Shown here piece by piece: positions 53,269 through 62,329 of a DNA stretch of 64,000 nucleotides. Source of the DNA: Planctomycetota bacterium. GTDB taxonomy: Bacteria; Planctomycetota; UBA1135; GCA-002686595. Under the pieces are notes generated by a model that was not told the DNA's origin, did not search any database, and was given only the letters and a program-made list of their open reading frames with translations. Position 1 is the first letter of the stretch. Each line of letters starts with the position of its first letter. Made by a program: the position numbers and the translations under genes. The DNA is taken from positions 1-64,000 of the forward strand of contig JAQXEK010000013.1 in the NCBI GenBank assembly GCA_029250885.1. Direction: 5' to 3'.

Positions 53269-53297
53269 TTATCGGTTAGGTAGCTCCATAGCCTTTA
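53269..53297 (-). promoter_or_regulatory. Possible sigma-28 promoter before the fliA unit
   Basis: On the minus strand TAAA (53297-53294), a 17-base spacer and ACCGATAA (53276-53269) resemble the FliA consensus, but the spacer is two bases longer than usual. The -35 overlaps the flhG stop. It would place the start of RNA almost at the GTG of the small membrane gene. Confidence 0.3.
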
Positions 53298-54134
53298 GTG
53301 ACAAAACGTCGATATTTTGGGCCCGACTAAGCCCGCCACTCGAGAGGCCAAGCGGAACACACACTGGGCTGAAAGAGATCGAGGCTCCGACAGCACAAAG
53401 GGCCGCTGGGTCAGAGATGAGAGTCGCACTGTTCTCGATTCGGGAACCCAGCCCACAAGGCGTGGATTCCGAGACAGGAAGCGCTTGGTCACCTTTGCCA
53501 GGCGTAGTTGCATGCTGCTGGCCTCGGCCGATCCGGACACGCGATTCATGACAACAGATGGTGTGGGGATCTCGACGCCGTTCTCGTCGGCCCAGTGATC
53601 CAGGGCCTTGAGGATGCCGTAGACATCGGTAATTGAGGCGGGCTCGGGGGTCGCGACCGCAAGGACAAAGTCCGCGGCAGCGGCAAAGGCCAAGACGTCT
53701 GGGCCGATACCTGCCGAGCTGTCCCCAAGGATCACGTCGAAATCGTTCTTCATGGAAGCGAGACCATCGAAGAGCTTCGCGCGCCTGGCGCGGTCGGGCC
53801 GTCCCATCTCGCCAGTGCCGGAGCTCCCGGCGATCAAGCTGACACCACCTGCAATCTCCACAACGCAGTCGCGGATCTCGGCTCTCCCGGCGAGGTAGTC
53901 CTCCAGGTTCCGTGCAGGGTTCACCTTGGCGAGAACATTCAGGTTGGCCAAGCCCAGATCGAGGTCAACGATTAGGACGCGCAACCCAATCTTGGTAAGG
54001 GCGATGCCAAGGTTGAGGGTCAAGCTAGACTTGCCCACGCCACCCTTGCCACCCGTCATAAAAACGAACGGCAATGGCAGGCTAGTGCGCTCTTCCACTG
54101 CGATGGCCCCAAGGCCTCTTGCCTGCTCGTTCAC
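53295..54134 (-). CDS. flhG: Flagellar placement ATPase FlhG (FleN/YlxH)
   Basis: FlhG is a MinD/ParA-type ATPase that controls flagellum number and place with FlhF. The deviant Walker A motif GGKGGVGKSS lies at about residues 28-37, followed by LRVLIVDLDLGLANLNVL, DVILGDSSAGIG with the Walker B region, and VATPEPASITDVYGILKAL. A short leader before the P-loop includes charged residues. The C-terminal part lacks the amphipathic membrane helix seen in MinD, although the tail is hydrophobic. It overlaps flhF by four bases. Confidence 0.93.
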   Translation of the reverse strand: MNEQARGLGAIAVEERTSLPLPFVFMTGGKGGVGKSSLTLNLGIALTKIGLRVLIVDLDLGLANLNVLAKVNPARNLEDYLAGRAEIRDCVVEIAGGVSLIAGSSGTGEMGRPDRARRAKLFDGLASMKNDFDVILGDSSAGIGPDVLAFAAAADFVLAVATPEPASITDVYGILKALDHWADENGVEIPTPSVVMNRVSGSAEASSMQLRLAKVTKRFLSRNPRLVGWVPESRTVRLSSLTQRPFVLSEPRSLSAQCVFRLASRVAGLVGPKISTFCH

Positions 54135-55135
54135 GAGATGTGCCCCATGAGCAGAAGGTCCGCGAAGCAGGATGCGCTTGCGCGGTGGATGTTGTTATGC
54201 ACGTCTTGCCCGTCGCAAAGAAACGAAGTGTCGATTCCGTTGCGCAGGAAGAACTCGAGGGCAGCACCGCTCTCCTGGGTCTCATCGACCTTCGTCAGAA
54301 TTGCGGAGCGCGGGTTGAGCACGGAGTAGGCCGACCGCGCACGTTCGAGAGCATCCATGCCGGATGCGGCCGACAGCACGATGTACGTGTCCAGGATCGC
54401 GTGCTTGCCCGCTCGCTCTAGGTCGCGTGCTAGCAGGGTGATGTTCTCAGTGTCCACTGGCGAGCGCCCAGCAGTGTCGACGAGCAGAACATCGAAGTCC
54501 CCCGCCGCGTCGACGGTGCGAGCGAGTTCGTCGCCGCCATGGGTCACATACAGGGGAACCTGCAGGACCTCTGCGTAGGCGCGAAGCTGGTCGACAGCAC
54601 CAACTCGGTAGGTGTCCATGGTAGCGAAGGCCACGCGGCGCCCGCTTTTGATTAGCAGGACAGCCAGCTTGGCTAGGCTCGTGGTCTTGCCCACGCCAGT
54701 CGGTCCAACGACCGAGAGCACACGCAGGTTGCCACTGGTCTTGGGCGAGGTAGGCTTCTTGAACAGACGGCTGACAACCTGCGCTGCAGCGTCGATGGCG
54801 TGGGTGCCTTGGGATTGAATCCGCTTTACAGGGCCGAGAACGCGCTCCACGAAATCGGAAGAGCAGCCAGAACGCAGCAAGCGCTGGCGCACCTCGACGA
54901 GGTCTGCGGATTCGCTGGAGCTGCCGTCGGGCAGGGGCCGGCTACCTCGAGGCGCACTGGGGCGCTTCTTCGCAACCTCGCCAGCTATTGGGTTTGCATC
55001 GGTGATCGATAGGGTGACTCCCCCACCGGCGACGCTCTCCTGGGAAAGCACCACGGCCTGGTCACCACAGACGGCGCGGGCGCGCCGCAGAGCATCATCC
55101 ATGCTTCGGCCTTTGACTCGGTGGATTTGCATCAT
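54131..55135 (-). CDS. flhF: Flagellar placement GTPase FlhF
   Basis: FlhF is an SRP-type GTPase that marks the flagellar site. The 334-residue protein has a basic N-terminal segment, an N domain (about 80-130), and the GTPase domain: VVGPTGVGKTTSLAKLA (P-loop G144-T151), ATMDTYRVGAVDQLRAYAEV, LLVDTAGRSPVDTENI and AILTKVDETQESGAAL (NKxD-type TKVD). All motifs of SRP GTPases are in order. The N-terminal basic region is shorter than in some relatives. It overlaps flhA by four bases (ATGA). Confidence 0.94.
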   Translation of the reverse strand: MMQIHRVKGRSMDDALRRARAVCGDQAVVLSQESVAGGGVTLSITDANPIAGEVAKKRPSAPRGSRPLPDGSSSESADLVEVRQRLLRSGCSSDFVERVLGPVKRIQSQGTHAIDAAAQVVSRLFKKPTSPKTSGNLRVLSVVGPTGVGKTTSLAKLAVLLIKSGRRVAFATMDTYRVGAVDQLRAYAEVLQVPLYVTHGGDELARTVDAAGDFDVLLVDTAGRSPVDTENITLLARDLERAGKHAILDTYIVLSAASGMDALERARSAYSVLNPRSAILTKVDETQESGAALEFFLRNGIDTSFLCDGQDVHNNIHRASASCFADLLLMGHIS

Positions 55136-57261
55136 GATTCTTCCATCCTGACGATGCCCTCAGTCTCGACAGACTTTGCGGGCACAACTTCGTTGTAAGA
55201 GAGCACCGCTACTTTCGGCATCGAAGCTTGGACCAGCTCGTGCAGGAAGCGACGGACGTTGGAGCGGACCAGAAGGACAACGTCCTTGCCGTTAGACGTG
55301 GCGACAGCCACGGTCTCGGCGACATTCTCCATGAGTTTCTGCAGCCAAGCCGGGTTGACCGGTGCGGCGTCGGCTTCGCCGCGGTTGCCGACGGATGCGG
55401 CTAGACGAGCTTCGACCGCGGGGTCGAGGGTCACGGCGTGCACGCAACCGTCCCGGTCCGCGTGGGCTTCGCAGAGGGCGCGGCCAAGGCGCTGGCGGAC
55501 CATCTCCGACAACAACTCCGGGTCGCGGGTACGGGCGGCGTTGTCCGACAAGCACTCGAGGATGGCTTCCATGTTGCGGATCGGGACGCCCTCATTTAGC
55601 AGGTTGCGCAGCACTTGGTGCAGCTCGCCGTAAGACATGCGCTCGGGAAGTAGCTCTTCCACGATGGCTGGCGCCGACGCCTTGAGGTTCTCCACGAGGT
55701 CTTTCACATCGTCCCGGGTCAACAGCTCGCCCAAGGCGGACTGCATCATCTCGGAGAAGTGTGTGACAAGAACGCTCGTTGGATCGATGACCGTAAAGCC
55801 ATTCATCTCGGCCTCGTCCTGTTGGGACTCGGCGATCCACCAAGCGGGAAGTCCGAAGGTCGGATCGACGGTCTCCTTGCCGGACAGCTTGCCGGTAGCA
55901 AGTCCGCCATCGAGAGCCATTACATGGTTCGGCTCCACCGTTCCGCGCGCAATTTCCTGGCCGCCCAAGAGGATGCGGTAGGCGTTGGGCTCCAGGCGAA
56001 CATTATCCTTGATCCGGACCTGGGGAAGCAGCACGCCTTCCTTCATGGCGAGGCGGCGTCTAAGCTGCCCCACGTGATCCAGGATTCCAGTTCCACTCTT
56101 GTCTTGCACGAGAGAGATCAAGCGGATGCCAATCTCCAAGGATAGGCGGTCTACATTGAGAAGCTCTTCGACCTCGCTATCCACGGCCTTGCCGTCTTCT
56201 TCTTCTGCGGCCGCCTGGGCCATGGGCGCATCGGCGAAGGGGTCCTCGCCCTCACCAAGCATAGACTCGGCGTTCTCGACGCCGCGGGTTCCCGTCCACA
56301 AGACGGCAAGCACGCTGGCGAGAACGAAGAAAGGTAGGGCGGGCATACCGGGCAGGAGTCCGATGCAGAAGACCATGCCTGCCGCGATCAAGGTCGCCTT
56401 GGGGCGACTTGAGACCTGTGCGATCAAGTTGCTGCCTAGGCTGAAGCGGGACTTGGCTTTGGTCACAAGTACGGCGGCAGCCGTCGAGACGAACAGAGCT
56501 GGGATCTGGGACACGAGGCCGTCACCGATGGTGAGCATCGTGTAGGTGTCGGCGGCCTCGGCAATGGACTTGCCGCCCATGGCGCCGATTGCGATACCAC
56601 CCACTAGGTTGAGGGATGTAATGATCAGGCCGGCGATCGCGTCACCGCGAACGAATTTACTGGCACCATCCATAGCGCCGTAGAACTCCGCTTCGCCGGA
56701 GACAAGTTCCCGGCGACGCTTTGCTTGGGCGGAGTCGATCAGGCCGGCATTTAGATCAGCGTCGATCGCCATCTGCTTGCCGGGCATCGCATCGAGAACG
56801 AATCGGGCCGACACCTCACTGATTCGGCCGGCACCCTTGGTGATGACTACGAACTGGATGATGACCAAGATCAGGAACACGATCACACCGACGGTGCGGT
56901 TCGCGCCGACGACGTAAGAACCGAATGCCTGGATCACTGTGCCAGCCTCGCCCTCTGCCAAGATCAGTCGAGTGGAAGCGACGTTAAGGCCCAGTCGAAA
57001 CAGGGTGACGAACAGCAAGATCGTCGGGAAGGTCGTTAGCTCGGCCGAGCTCTTCACGTTCATCGTGACCAGTAGCAGCATCAACGAGATCGTGATGTTC
57101 ATGGCCAACATGATGTCGAGCACGAAGGGCGCGACGGGTGTGATCAGCGTGACAAGCATCGCCAACACACCGATCCCGACGATCCAGTCCGCGTAGCGAA
57201 TGATCACCGTACCGAAGCCGTTGGCTCCGCTTGCTGGGCTAGTCTCTAGGGTGTTACTCAT
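55132..57261 (-). CDS. flhA: Flagellar export gate protein FlhA
   Basis: FlhA is the large inner-membrane export gate subunit. Residues 20-350 contain about eight membrane helices, with MLAMNITISLMLLLVTMNV and TFPTILLFVTLFRLGLNVAS among them, and the conserved GRISEVSARFVLDAMPGKQM cytoplasmic loop (FHIPEP-like). The C-terminal cytoplasmic domain (about 375-709) has the typical subdomains, including RMSYGELHQVLRNLLNEGVP. Length 709 is normal. It follows flhB by 17 bases. Confidence 0.96.
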   Translation of the reverse strand: MSNTLETSPASGANGFGTVIIRYADWIVGIGVLAMLVTLITPVAPFVLDIMLAMNITISLMLLLVTMNVKSSAELTTFPTILLFVTLFRLGLNVASTRLILAEGEAGTVIQAFGSYVVGANRTVGVIVFLILVIIQFVVITKGAGRISEVSARFVLDAMPGKQMAIDADLNAGLIDSAQAKRRRELVSGEAEFYGAMDGASKFVRGDAIAGLIITSLNLVGGIAIGAMGGKSIAEAADTYTMLTIGDGLVSQIPALFVSTAAAVLVTKAKSRFSLGSNLIAQVSSRPKATLIAAGMVFCIGLLPGMPALPFFVLASVLAVLWTGTRGVENAESMLGEGEDPFADAPMAQAAAEEEDGKAVDSEVEELLNVDRLSLEIGIRLISLVQDKSGTGILDHVGQLRRRLAMKEGVLLPQVRIKDNVRLEPNAYRILLGGQEIARGTVEPNHVMALDGGLATGKLSGKETVDPTFGLPAWWIAESQQDEAEMNGFTVIDPTSVLVTHFSEMMQSALGELLTRDDVKDLVENLKASAPAIVEELLPERMSYGELHQVLRNLLNEGVPIRNMEAILECLSDNAARTRDPELLSEMVRQRLGRALCEAHADRDGCVHAVTLDPAVEARLAASVGNRGEADAAPVNPAWLQKLMENVAETVAVATSNGKDVVLLVRSNVRRFLHELVQASMPKVAVLSYNEVVPAKSVETEGIVRMEES

Positions 57262-57278
57262 GGGTCAAACTCCGCCGG

Positions 57279-58385
57279 CTAGGCGAGGGCAGGTGCGACT
57301 GCCTTGTCGGCGCGGTAGACATGGGCGAGGACTGTGGCCATGGCGGCGTAGAGATCCTCAGGAATGGGCTGCCCGACCTCGACATCCGCATGGAGGGCGC
57401 GGGCGAGGGGGCGGTTTTCGTGGCATAGGACTCCGTTCTCACGGGCCACCTTTTTGATTCGTTGGGCCATGAAGTCGACGCCCTTAGCGACGACGATCGG
57501 AGCGTCCAGGGTCGGCACGCCGGCCGCATCGCGGGGGTAGCTGATGGCGACCGCGTAGTGGGTCGGGTTCGTGACTACGGCCGTGGCAGCGGGCACGTCA
57601 GCCATCATGCGATTGTTCGCCATCTCGCGCTGGGTCTGGCGGATGCGCGCCTTCAAGTGCGGGTCACCCTCGGTCTGCTTCGTCTCTTCCTTGATCTCAT
57701 GCTTGCTCATGCGCTGCTCCTTGGAGAACTGCTGGCGCTGAAACAGGTAGTCGATCAGGGCGAGGGCAATCACGATGACGAGGATCGTGATGATGGTCAC
57801 AAACAAGATCTTGCCCAGGGCCACCATCATGGGGCCCAAGTCCGTCATGCCAAGGGAGAGCAGGTTCGGGACGTTCATGGCGCAGATTACGAAGACCGCT
57901 CCACAGAGCAGGGTCATCTTCGCTAGGGCAAAGCCAACCTTGGCCCAACCGCGCATGTTTACCATGCGGGTCGCGCCCTGGATCGGGTTTAGCTTGTTGA
58001 GGTCGGCCGCGATAGCCTTGGGTGAGATACGCAGGCCCGCCTGGGCAGCGCCAACGATCAGTGAACCAATAAGGATCGGGATGGCAATTGCCAGCAGCGG
58101 AACGAACGCTGAGCGACCCATCTGGCCAAGAACCGCCGAGACGACGACGTTGTCCAGATCAGTCCGGCCAAGGGTGGAAGCCATGACTGGAGCCGCGCGA
58201 AGTCCCTCACCAAAGTTGCTCGCCATTAGGCCGCCCGATGTCAGGAATCCGATCACGGCAAGCAGCAGGCCAGCGGCGGCCATGGTCTCGGTTGAGAATG
58301 CAACCTGGCCCTTCTCGCGGGTCTGGTCGAGCTTGTGTGCGGTGGCCTCCTCGGTCTTCTCGTCCTTGGGTGTTTGATCAGCCAC
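57279..58385 (-). CDS. flhB: Flagellar export switch protein FlhB
   Basis: FlhB switches export from rod/hook to filament substrates by cleaving itself. The protein begins EKTEEATAHKLDQTREKGQV, has four membrane helices, and carries the autocleavage site NPTH at residues 273-276 (VVTNPTHYAVAISY). The C-terminal part continues AKGVDFMAQRIKKVARENG and ends in a short Ala-rich tail. Length 368 is normal. It overlaps fliR by eight bases. Confidence 0.96.
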   Translation of the reverse strand: MADQTPKDEKTEEATAHKLDQTREKGQVAFSTETMAAAGLLLAVIGFLTSGGLMASNFGEGLRAAPVMASTLGRTDLDNVVVSAVLGQMGRSAFVPLLAIAIPILIGSLIVGAAQAGLRISPKAIAADLNKLNPIQGATRMVNMRGWAKVGFALAKMTLLCGAVFVICAMNVPNLLSLGMTDLGPMMVALGKILFVTIITILVIVIALALIDYLFQRQQFSKEQRMSKHEIKEETKQTEGDPHLKARIRQTQREMANNRMMADVPAATAVVTNPTHYAVAISYPRDAAGVPTLDAPIVVAKGVDFMAQRIKKVARENGVLCHENRPLARALHADVEVGQPIPEDLYAAMATVLAHVYRADKAVAPALA

Positions 58386-59175
58386 CGATTGCCTCCACCA
58401 TTACAGGTTGCCCCGACATACCATCGAGCAACAGGTTGAGCCACTCGGACTGCAGGTCGTAGATGTTCATGAGCGCCGGTGAGATGATCGGCGCAAAGAT
58501 ATACATGGCGACCAGGGCCAGCCCCACGCGGAAGGTGAAGCCCATCTCTAGTACGTTGATCTGTGGCACGACCCGTGCCAGGGTTCCGATCAGGACCGAC
58601 AGCAGCAGCATGAAGACCATGACGGGGGCAGCGAATGTGATGCCCGCCTCGAAGGTCTCGCCGAAGAAGCGCACGATCAGCTCGACCATGGGCAACTCCA
58701 TGTTAATTCGGCCGATCGGCGCGCGATCGAAAGAGTCGGAAAGGGCGCGCAGAAGCACGTGGTGGCCATCTACGGCTAAGAACCCGATGATGAAGATGGT
58801 GTCGTAAACACGACTGATGAGCGCGGTTTGAACGCCCGTCACTGGGTCCGTTTGATTGGCCATGCCTAGGCCCATTTGATTTCCGACGAGATCGCCAGCC
58901 ATGCGCGCAATGAGCTGCACAAGAACCAAGATGAAGGCCAGCGACAGACCGATCATGACCTCGCGCAGGGCCATCATGCCGAAGACGATCGGGCTGAGAT
59001 CAGCCTCGACTTCGGCGCCTGTTGACCCAAACAGAAGGAACGAAACTGCGAACACGAGAGCAATCCGATAGCCCGAAAAGGCCGCACCGGTTCCGAACAC
59101 GGGCGCGGCTACAAAGAGCGCGCCGGTGCGGATGAGGTACAGGCCGAAGGCGGCTAGGGTTGCGGTGGTGATCAC
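58378..59175 (-). CDS. fliR: Flagellar export gate protein FliR
   Basis: FliR is part of the FliPQR export core. The 265-residue protein has six to seven hydrophobic helices: RTGALFVAAPVFGTGAAFSG at the start, REVMIGLSLAFILVLVQLIA, and TLARVVPQINVLEMGFTFRV, which is the conserved VPQxNVF-like region. Length and gene order fit. It follows fliQ by 16 bases and overlaps flhB. Confidence 0.94.
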   Translation of the reverse strand: MITTATLAAFGLYLIRTGALFVAAPVFGTGAAFSGYRIALVFAVSFLLFGSTGAEVEADLSPIVFGMMALREVMIGLSLAFILVLVQLIARMAGDLVGNQMGLGMANQTDPVTGVQTALISRVYDTIFIIGFLAVDGHHVLLRALSDSFDRAPIGRINMELPMVELIVRFFGETFEAGITFAAPVMVFMLLLSVLIGTLARVVPQINVLEMGFTFRVGLALVAMYIFAPIISPALMNIYDLQSEWLNLLLDGMSGQPVMVEAIGG

Positions 59176-59191
59176 TGGGATTTGGGCGGGC

Positions 59192-59470
59192 CTAGGAGAG
59201 TCCGAAGGTGCTCATGCGCTCGAGCACGCGGTGGGCGTACTCGGTCAACAAGCCAAGGCCTGGGGCGAGCATGAGGATGGCGACAATGCCGACGACCAGC
59301 ATCTTCGGCACCAGACTGAGTGTCTGCTCCTGGATGGAGGTCAGCGCTTGGAAGAGACTCACGGCGAGGCCGACCAGCAGGCCCGCGATTAGCATGGGGC
59401 CCGCAAGCATCAGAGCTGTCATGAACAGCTCGCGGGCCAGGTCGGTGATGATGAGGTCTAGGTTCTGCAT
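59192..59470 (-). CDS. fliQ: Flagellar export gate protein FliQ
   Basis: FliQ is a small two-helix subunit of the export gate. The 92-residue protein shows LMLAGPMLIAGLLVGLAVSL, FQALTSIQEQTLSLVPKML and VVGIVAILMLAPGLGLL, which match FliQ order and motifs (G-x-x-x-A-x-x-Q-x-x-T-x-I-Q-E-x-T). It starts five bases after fliP stops. Confidence 0.95.
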   Translation of the reverse strand: MQNLDLIITDLARELFMTALMLAGPMLIAGLLVGLAVSLFQALTSIQEQTLSLVPKMLVVGIVAILMLAPGLGLLTEYAHRVLERMSTFGLS

Positions 59471-59475
59471 GACGG

Positions 59476-60429
59476 CTAGCCGGCGAAGGAGGTCACGAGG
59501 GAAGAGACGATCAGGTGCCAGCCGTCCACGAGGACGAACAGCAAGATCTTGAAGGGCGTCGAGATCATCACCGGCGGCAGCATGAACATGCCCATGGAGA
59601 GCAGCACGCTAGAGATCACCAGGTCGATGACGAGGAACGGTAGGAAGAGCAAGAATCCCATCTGGAAGGCGGTCTTGAGCTCGCTCAAGATGAACGCGGG
59701 GACTACCACGCGCATGGGCGGCGTGTTGCCGGTAGCTGCTGCGGCGGCTGCGGCGCTACCGACGCCCGTTCCGAAGTTCGCCTCGGAGATGTCGACCTCG
59801 CTGGGGTCCACGGTGTTGTCGGCCTGGTACCCGGACATCTCGGTAAACAGCTCGATCTCACCTTGCCGGGTGTTGGCTAAGAGGAACACTGAGAGCTCGC
59901 CCCAAGCGACGTCGGATGCCTCTCCGGCTGTGATCTCTTTGTCCTGGTAGGGAACCCACGCGGCCTCGTAGATGTTGGTGGCCACCGGCCCCATCACGAA
60001 CGCCGTCAGGAAGAGCGCGAGGCCGATCAAAACAGGGTTGGGCGGCAGCTCGTTGATGGACATGGCGCGACGCACGAAGGACAGCACGATCACGATGCGG
60101 GTGAAGCACGTGACGGTGATCAGCAGTGCGGGCAGAACGGAAAGGACCGTCAGGATCAGTGCGATTTCGACGGCGGTGGACATGGTGCCCTCCTCTTCGC
60201 TGGCCCCAAGGGGGAGGCCACCTTCGTCGCTAGCTTGGGCGGGCAGTGCGCCCTGCAGGCCAGCTTTGAAGTTGGCTACCATGGCGTCGCCCACGTTGCC
60301 GCTGACATTTGCGCTTGCGGCGGGGATGGGGCCGACGAAGTCGCCAAATGCGCTGGCATCCTGTGCCGAGCTCTGTGCCGGGAACAGGAAGACAAGGCTG
60401 ATGCCGATGATTAAGAGGAAGCGGTTCAT
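59476..60429 (-). CDS. fliP: Flagellar export gate protein FliP
   Basis: FliP forms the export channel with FliQ and FliR. The 317-residue protein begins with a cleavable-type signal (MNRFLLIIGISLVFLFPAQS), then an added N-terminal stretch to about residue 88, and the conserved LSVLPALLITVTCFTRIVIV, LSFVRRAMSINELPPNPVLI, FLPFLVIDLVISSVLLSMGM and KILLFVLVDGWHLIV. The periplasmic loop contains an Ala-rich insert (GVGSAAAAAAATGN) not usual in the family. ATG at 60429 overlaps the fliO stop by four bases, preferred to one nine bases upstream. Confidence 0.95.
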   Translation of the reverse strand: MNRFLLIIGISLVFLFPAQSSAQDASAFGDFVGPIPAASANVSGNVGDAMVANFKAGLQGALPAQASDEGGLPLGASEEEGTMSTAVEIALILTVLSVLPALLITVTCFTRIVIVLSFVRRAMSINELPPNPVLIGLALFLTAFVMGPVATNIYEAAWVPYQDKEITAGEASDVAWGELSVFLLANTRQGEIELFTEMSGYQADNTVDPSEVDISEANFGTGVGSAAAAAAATGNTPPMRVVVPAFILSELKTAFQMGFLLFLPFLVIDLVISSVLLSMGMFMLPPVMISTPFKILLFVLVDGWHLIVSSLVTSFAG

Positions 60430-61148
60430 CCGACCCAACCTCCACTGGCGGGCTCTTGGGTCTGCTTTGATTCTTGAGCTTCGGTCGCGGTTGACGCTGG
60501 GGGCGCCGGCGCCTCGACATTCGTCAGCTCGACCACGGCCGCGGGCGCCTTGGCCTGGGCTGCCGACTGCACTCGGGCCTCTCCGGAGCCCTGGGGCTCG
60601 CGCTTGTCGCGCTTGTCGAGGCCGTTCCTCGCCGAGGCGAGGATGGATGAGAAGAGGCCGACCTTCGGAGTGGTCGTTGCGGTCGCCAGCGGCTTTGCCG
60701 CCTCTTCGTTATTCGTAGTTGCCTTCTGAGTGGGGATCAGCTTCTCTAGGCTGCCCTCGACATCCTGATCGGCGTCGAGCTCGGTCACCAAGCTCACGTC
60801 GCGCTCGCCCAGCCCCAATACAAGGGTGCGGTCGTAGCAGCGCACCACGGCGAGCTGGCGCTTGCCGCCCAAGGGCAAGATGTCGACGACCTGCATCGAG
60901 CGGCGGTTCGCCCTGCCGCGTAGGTTGCCTGAGATTACGCGGCGGAAGGCCCACGCCAGACCGAGGATCGCGACCACAAGCCCGACGCACACCAAGGTGT
61001 AGCGGGTCATGTCCACGCCCGACGTGGCAGAGCCAAGGCTCGATGCCAAGTTGGTCACTGTATCTGCGCTTCCCTCTTGGCCGTCGGTGTCCGTTAGAGA
61101 CCAACTGGCAAGGAAGGGAAGCCCGAAAAGTGCGCCTAGAGGGCTCAT
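60426..61148 (-). CDS. fliO: FliO-like flagellar export assembly protein
   Basis: FliO helps assemble the FliP ring. The 240-residue protein has an N-terminal hydrophobic segment (signal-like), a helix at about 49-66 (TLVCVGLVVAILGLAWAFRR), and then MQVVDILPLGGKRQLAVVRC, the typical FliO domain block, followed by DRTLVLGLGERDVSLV. The C-terminal 100 residues are low complexity, rich in Ala, Thr and Pro. ATG at 61148 is chosen; earlier starts lead through a Cys/Arg-rich stretch unlike the family. It heads the fliOPQR-flhBAFG run. Confidence 0.85.
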   Translation of the reverse strand: MSPLGALFGLPFLASWSLTDTDGQEGSADTVTNLASSLGSATSGVDMTRYTLVCVGLVVAILGLAWAFRRVISGNLRGRANRRSMQVVDILPLGGKRQLAVVRCYDRTLVLGLGERDVSLVTELDADQDVEGSLEKLIPTQKATTNNEEAAKPLATATTTPKVGLFSSILASARNGLDKRDKREPQGSGEARVQSAAQAKAPAAVVELTNVEAPAPPASTATEAQESKQTQEPASGGWVG

Positions 61149-61936
61149 AAACGGGTTGGGGGTCGGTTTGGTGTCGTGATTCACAGCAGTTTGGGGATGA
61201 GCCCGGTGCTCCCGGGCAGGACACCTATCGGACGCGGCTCGCAAAAGCCTGATAGCACGGCACATGCCATCTCCCGTTTTTGGGGCTTGGAATCTCGCCC
61301 AGGGGCCCCCCGACACCTAAATTCGTCGTTTAGGGTCTCCAATCGCTGATTTTGGCGACGGGTCGCAGTGGTGAGAATTTTCCACATGTAGCGTTTCGCT
61401 ACACGTTTAGCTCCGAGAGATTTGCTCGAGACGTCTGCTTGAAGCTAAATTCCTCCTACGAGCCATTCGATGCCATAAGCCGCCCCCCCTTAGCACATCG
61501 CCGCAGTAAAGCGGTAGAGCCAAGACACCGGCCTACGCCAGAGCACCCGCGGCCAGGTTGGATCGCCCATAGAAGTCTTGCGCGGTCTCTCCGACGCCGA
61601 GCGCAAGACCGGCTGCTCTGTGCCAGGCATGGGCTCGGAGGTCCTGACCTGCACCGACTGGGGAGCCCGGGACATCGAGCGTGAAGTCCGACAGGACTGC
61701 GGCCTTGATGCGCCGCTCTTCTTGTACCCGGATGGTGGACTTGGAGAGCCTAAGGAGCCGACCTCCCTGCAGACGCCGGAGGCGACATGGCCAAGGCGTC
61801 TGCCTTGGCCGGATCTACGTAGTGAACGCTTGCAGTAAGCGCTGCAGCCCAGATCCGCCCGATCCAATCAGCGCAACGAATCTATGGGCACTTTTCAGCT
61901 TGGATGGCGCCTGCGCGGCCTAGGCTTGGACGACGT
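61149..61936. other. Intergenic stretch upstream of fliO
   Basis: These 790 bases separate fliO from the fliT-like gene on the same strand. I see no complete gene. Short stop-interrupted minus-strand frames occur, including one near 61770-61850 and another near 61533-61760 with coding-like composition, which might be decayed sequence. An inverted repeat CCTAAA/TTTAGG (61316-61334) and a small TGTAGCG/CGCTACA hairpin (61387-61403) are present; a promoter for the fliO run should lie here. Confidence 0.4.
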
Positions 61937-62329
61937 CTAGCCGCTGATGTTGCAGTCGACTCCGGTCGACCCGAAGGTCGCTTGACTCGGCCCATGACTG
62001 CGCCCAATGGCTGCGCGTGCGGCGCGCACCTTAGATAGGTCCTTTCCAGTCCGGTCCAGGTCGGCCGTCACCAGATGGCCGGCAATGGCCTGGAGCTTGA
62101 CGATCTTGTCCACGGTCGGACGTAGCTCAATCGGAAGTGAGTCTAGCCCGGCGAGGGCGACTTCGAGTCTACAGCAAGCCTCTTCGTACCCCTCCGTCAC
62201 CTTGGCGAGGCCAACCTCGGGCGGGGCCTCGCTCTCAAGCGTGGTCACGAGACGGCTGAGCCTGGCCTCGACCTGGGTGAGGGTTTCCTCTAGATCGCCT
62301 ACGATGGTCTCATCTCCAGGTCGTTCCAC
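61937..62329 (-). CDS. FliT-like flagellar chaperone candidate
   Basis: The 130-residue protein has long helices (LEETLTQVEARLSRLVTTLE, GYEEACCRLEVALAGLDSLP, VDKIVKLQAIAGHLVTADLD) and no signal or membrane segment. Its size, helical make-up and place after fliS match FliT or FlgN-type export chaperones, which are poorly conserved. It overlaps fliS by 31 bases, the kind of overlap seen in such small chaperone genes. No motif proves the function. Confidence 0.55.
   Translation of the reverse strand: MERPGDETIVGDLEETLTQVEARLSRLVTTLESEAPPEVGLAKVTEGYEEACCRLEVALAGLDSLPIELRPTVDKIVKLQAIAGHLVTADLDRTGKDLSKVRAARAAIGRSHGPSQATFGSTGVDCNISG

Noticed and set aside
61490-61867. A 125-residue minus-strand frame
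   Set aside because: Its composition is Arg/Ser-rich with no family features, and coding-like signals lie in other, broken frames.
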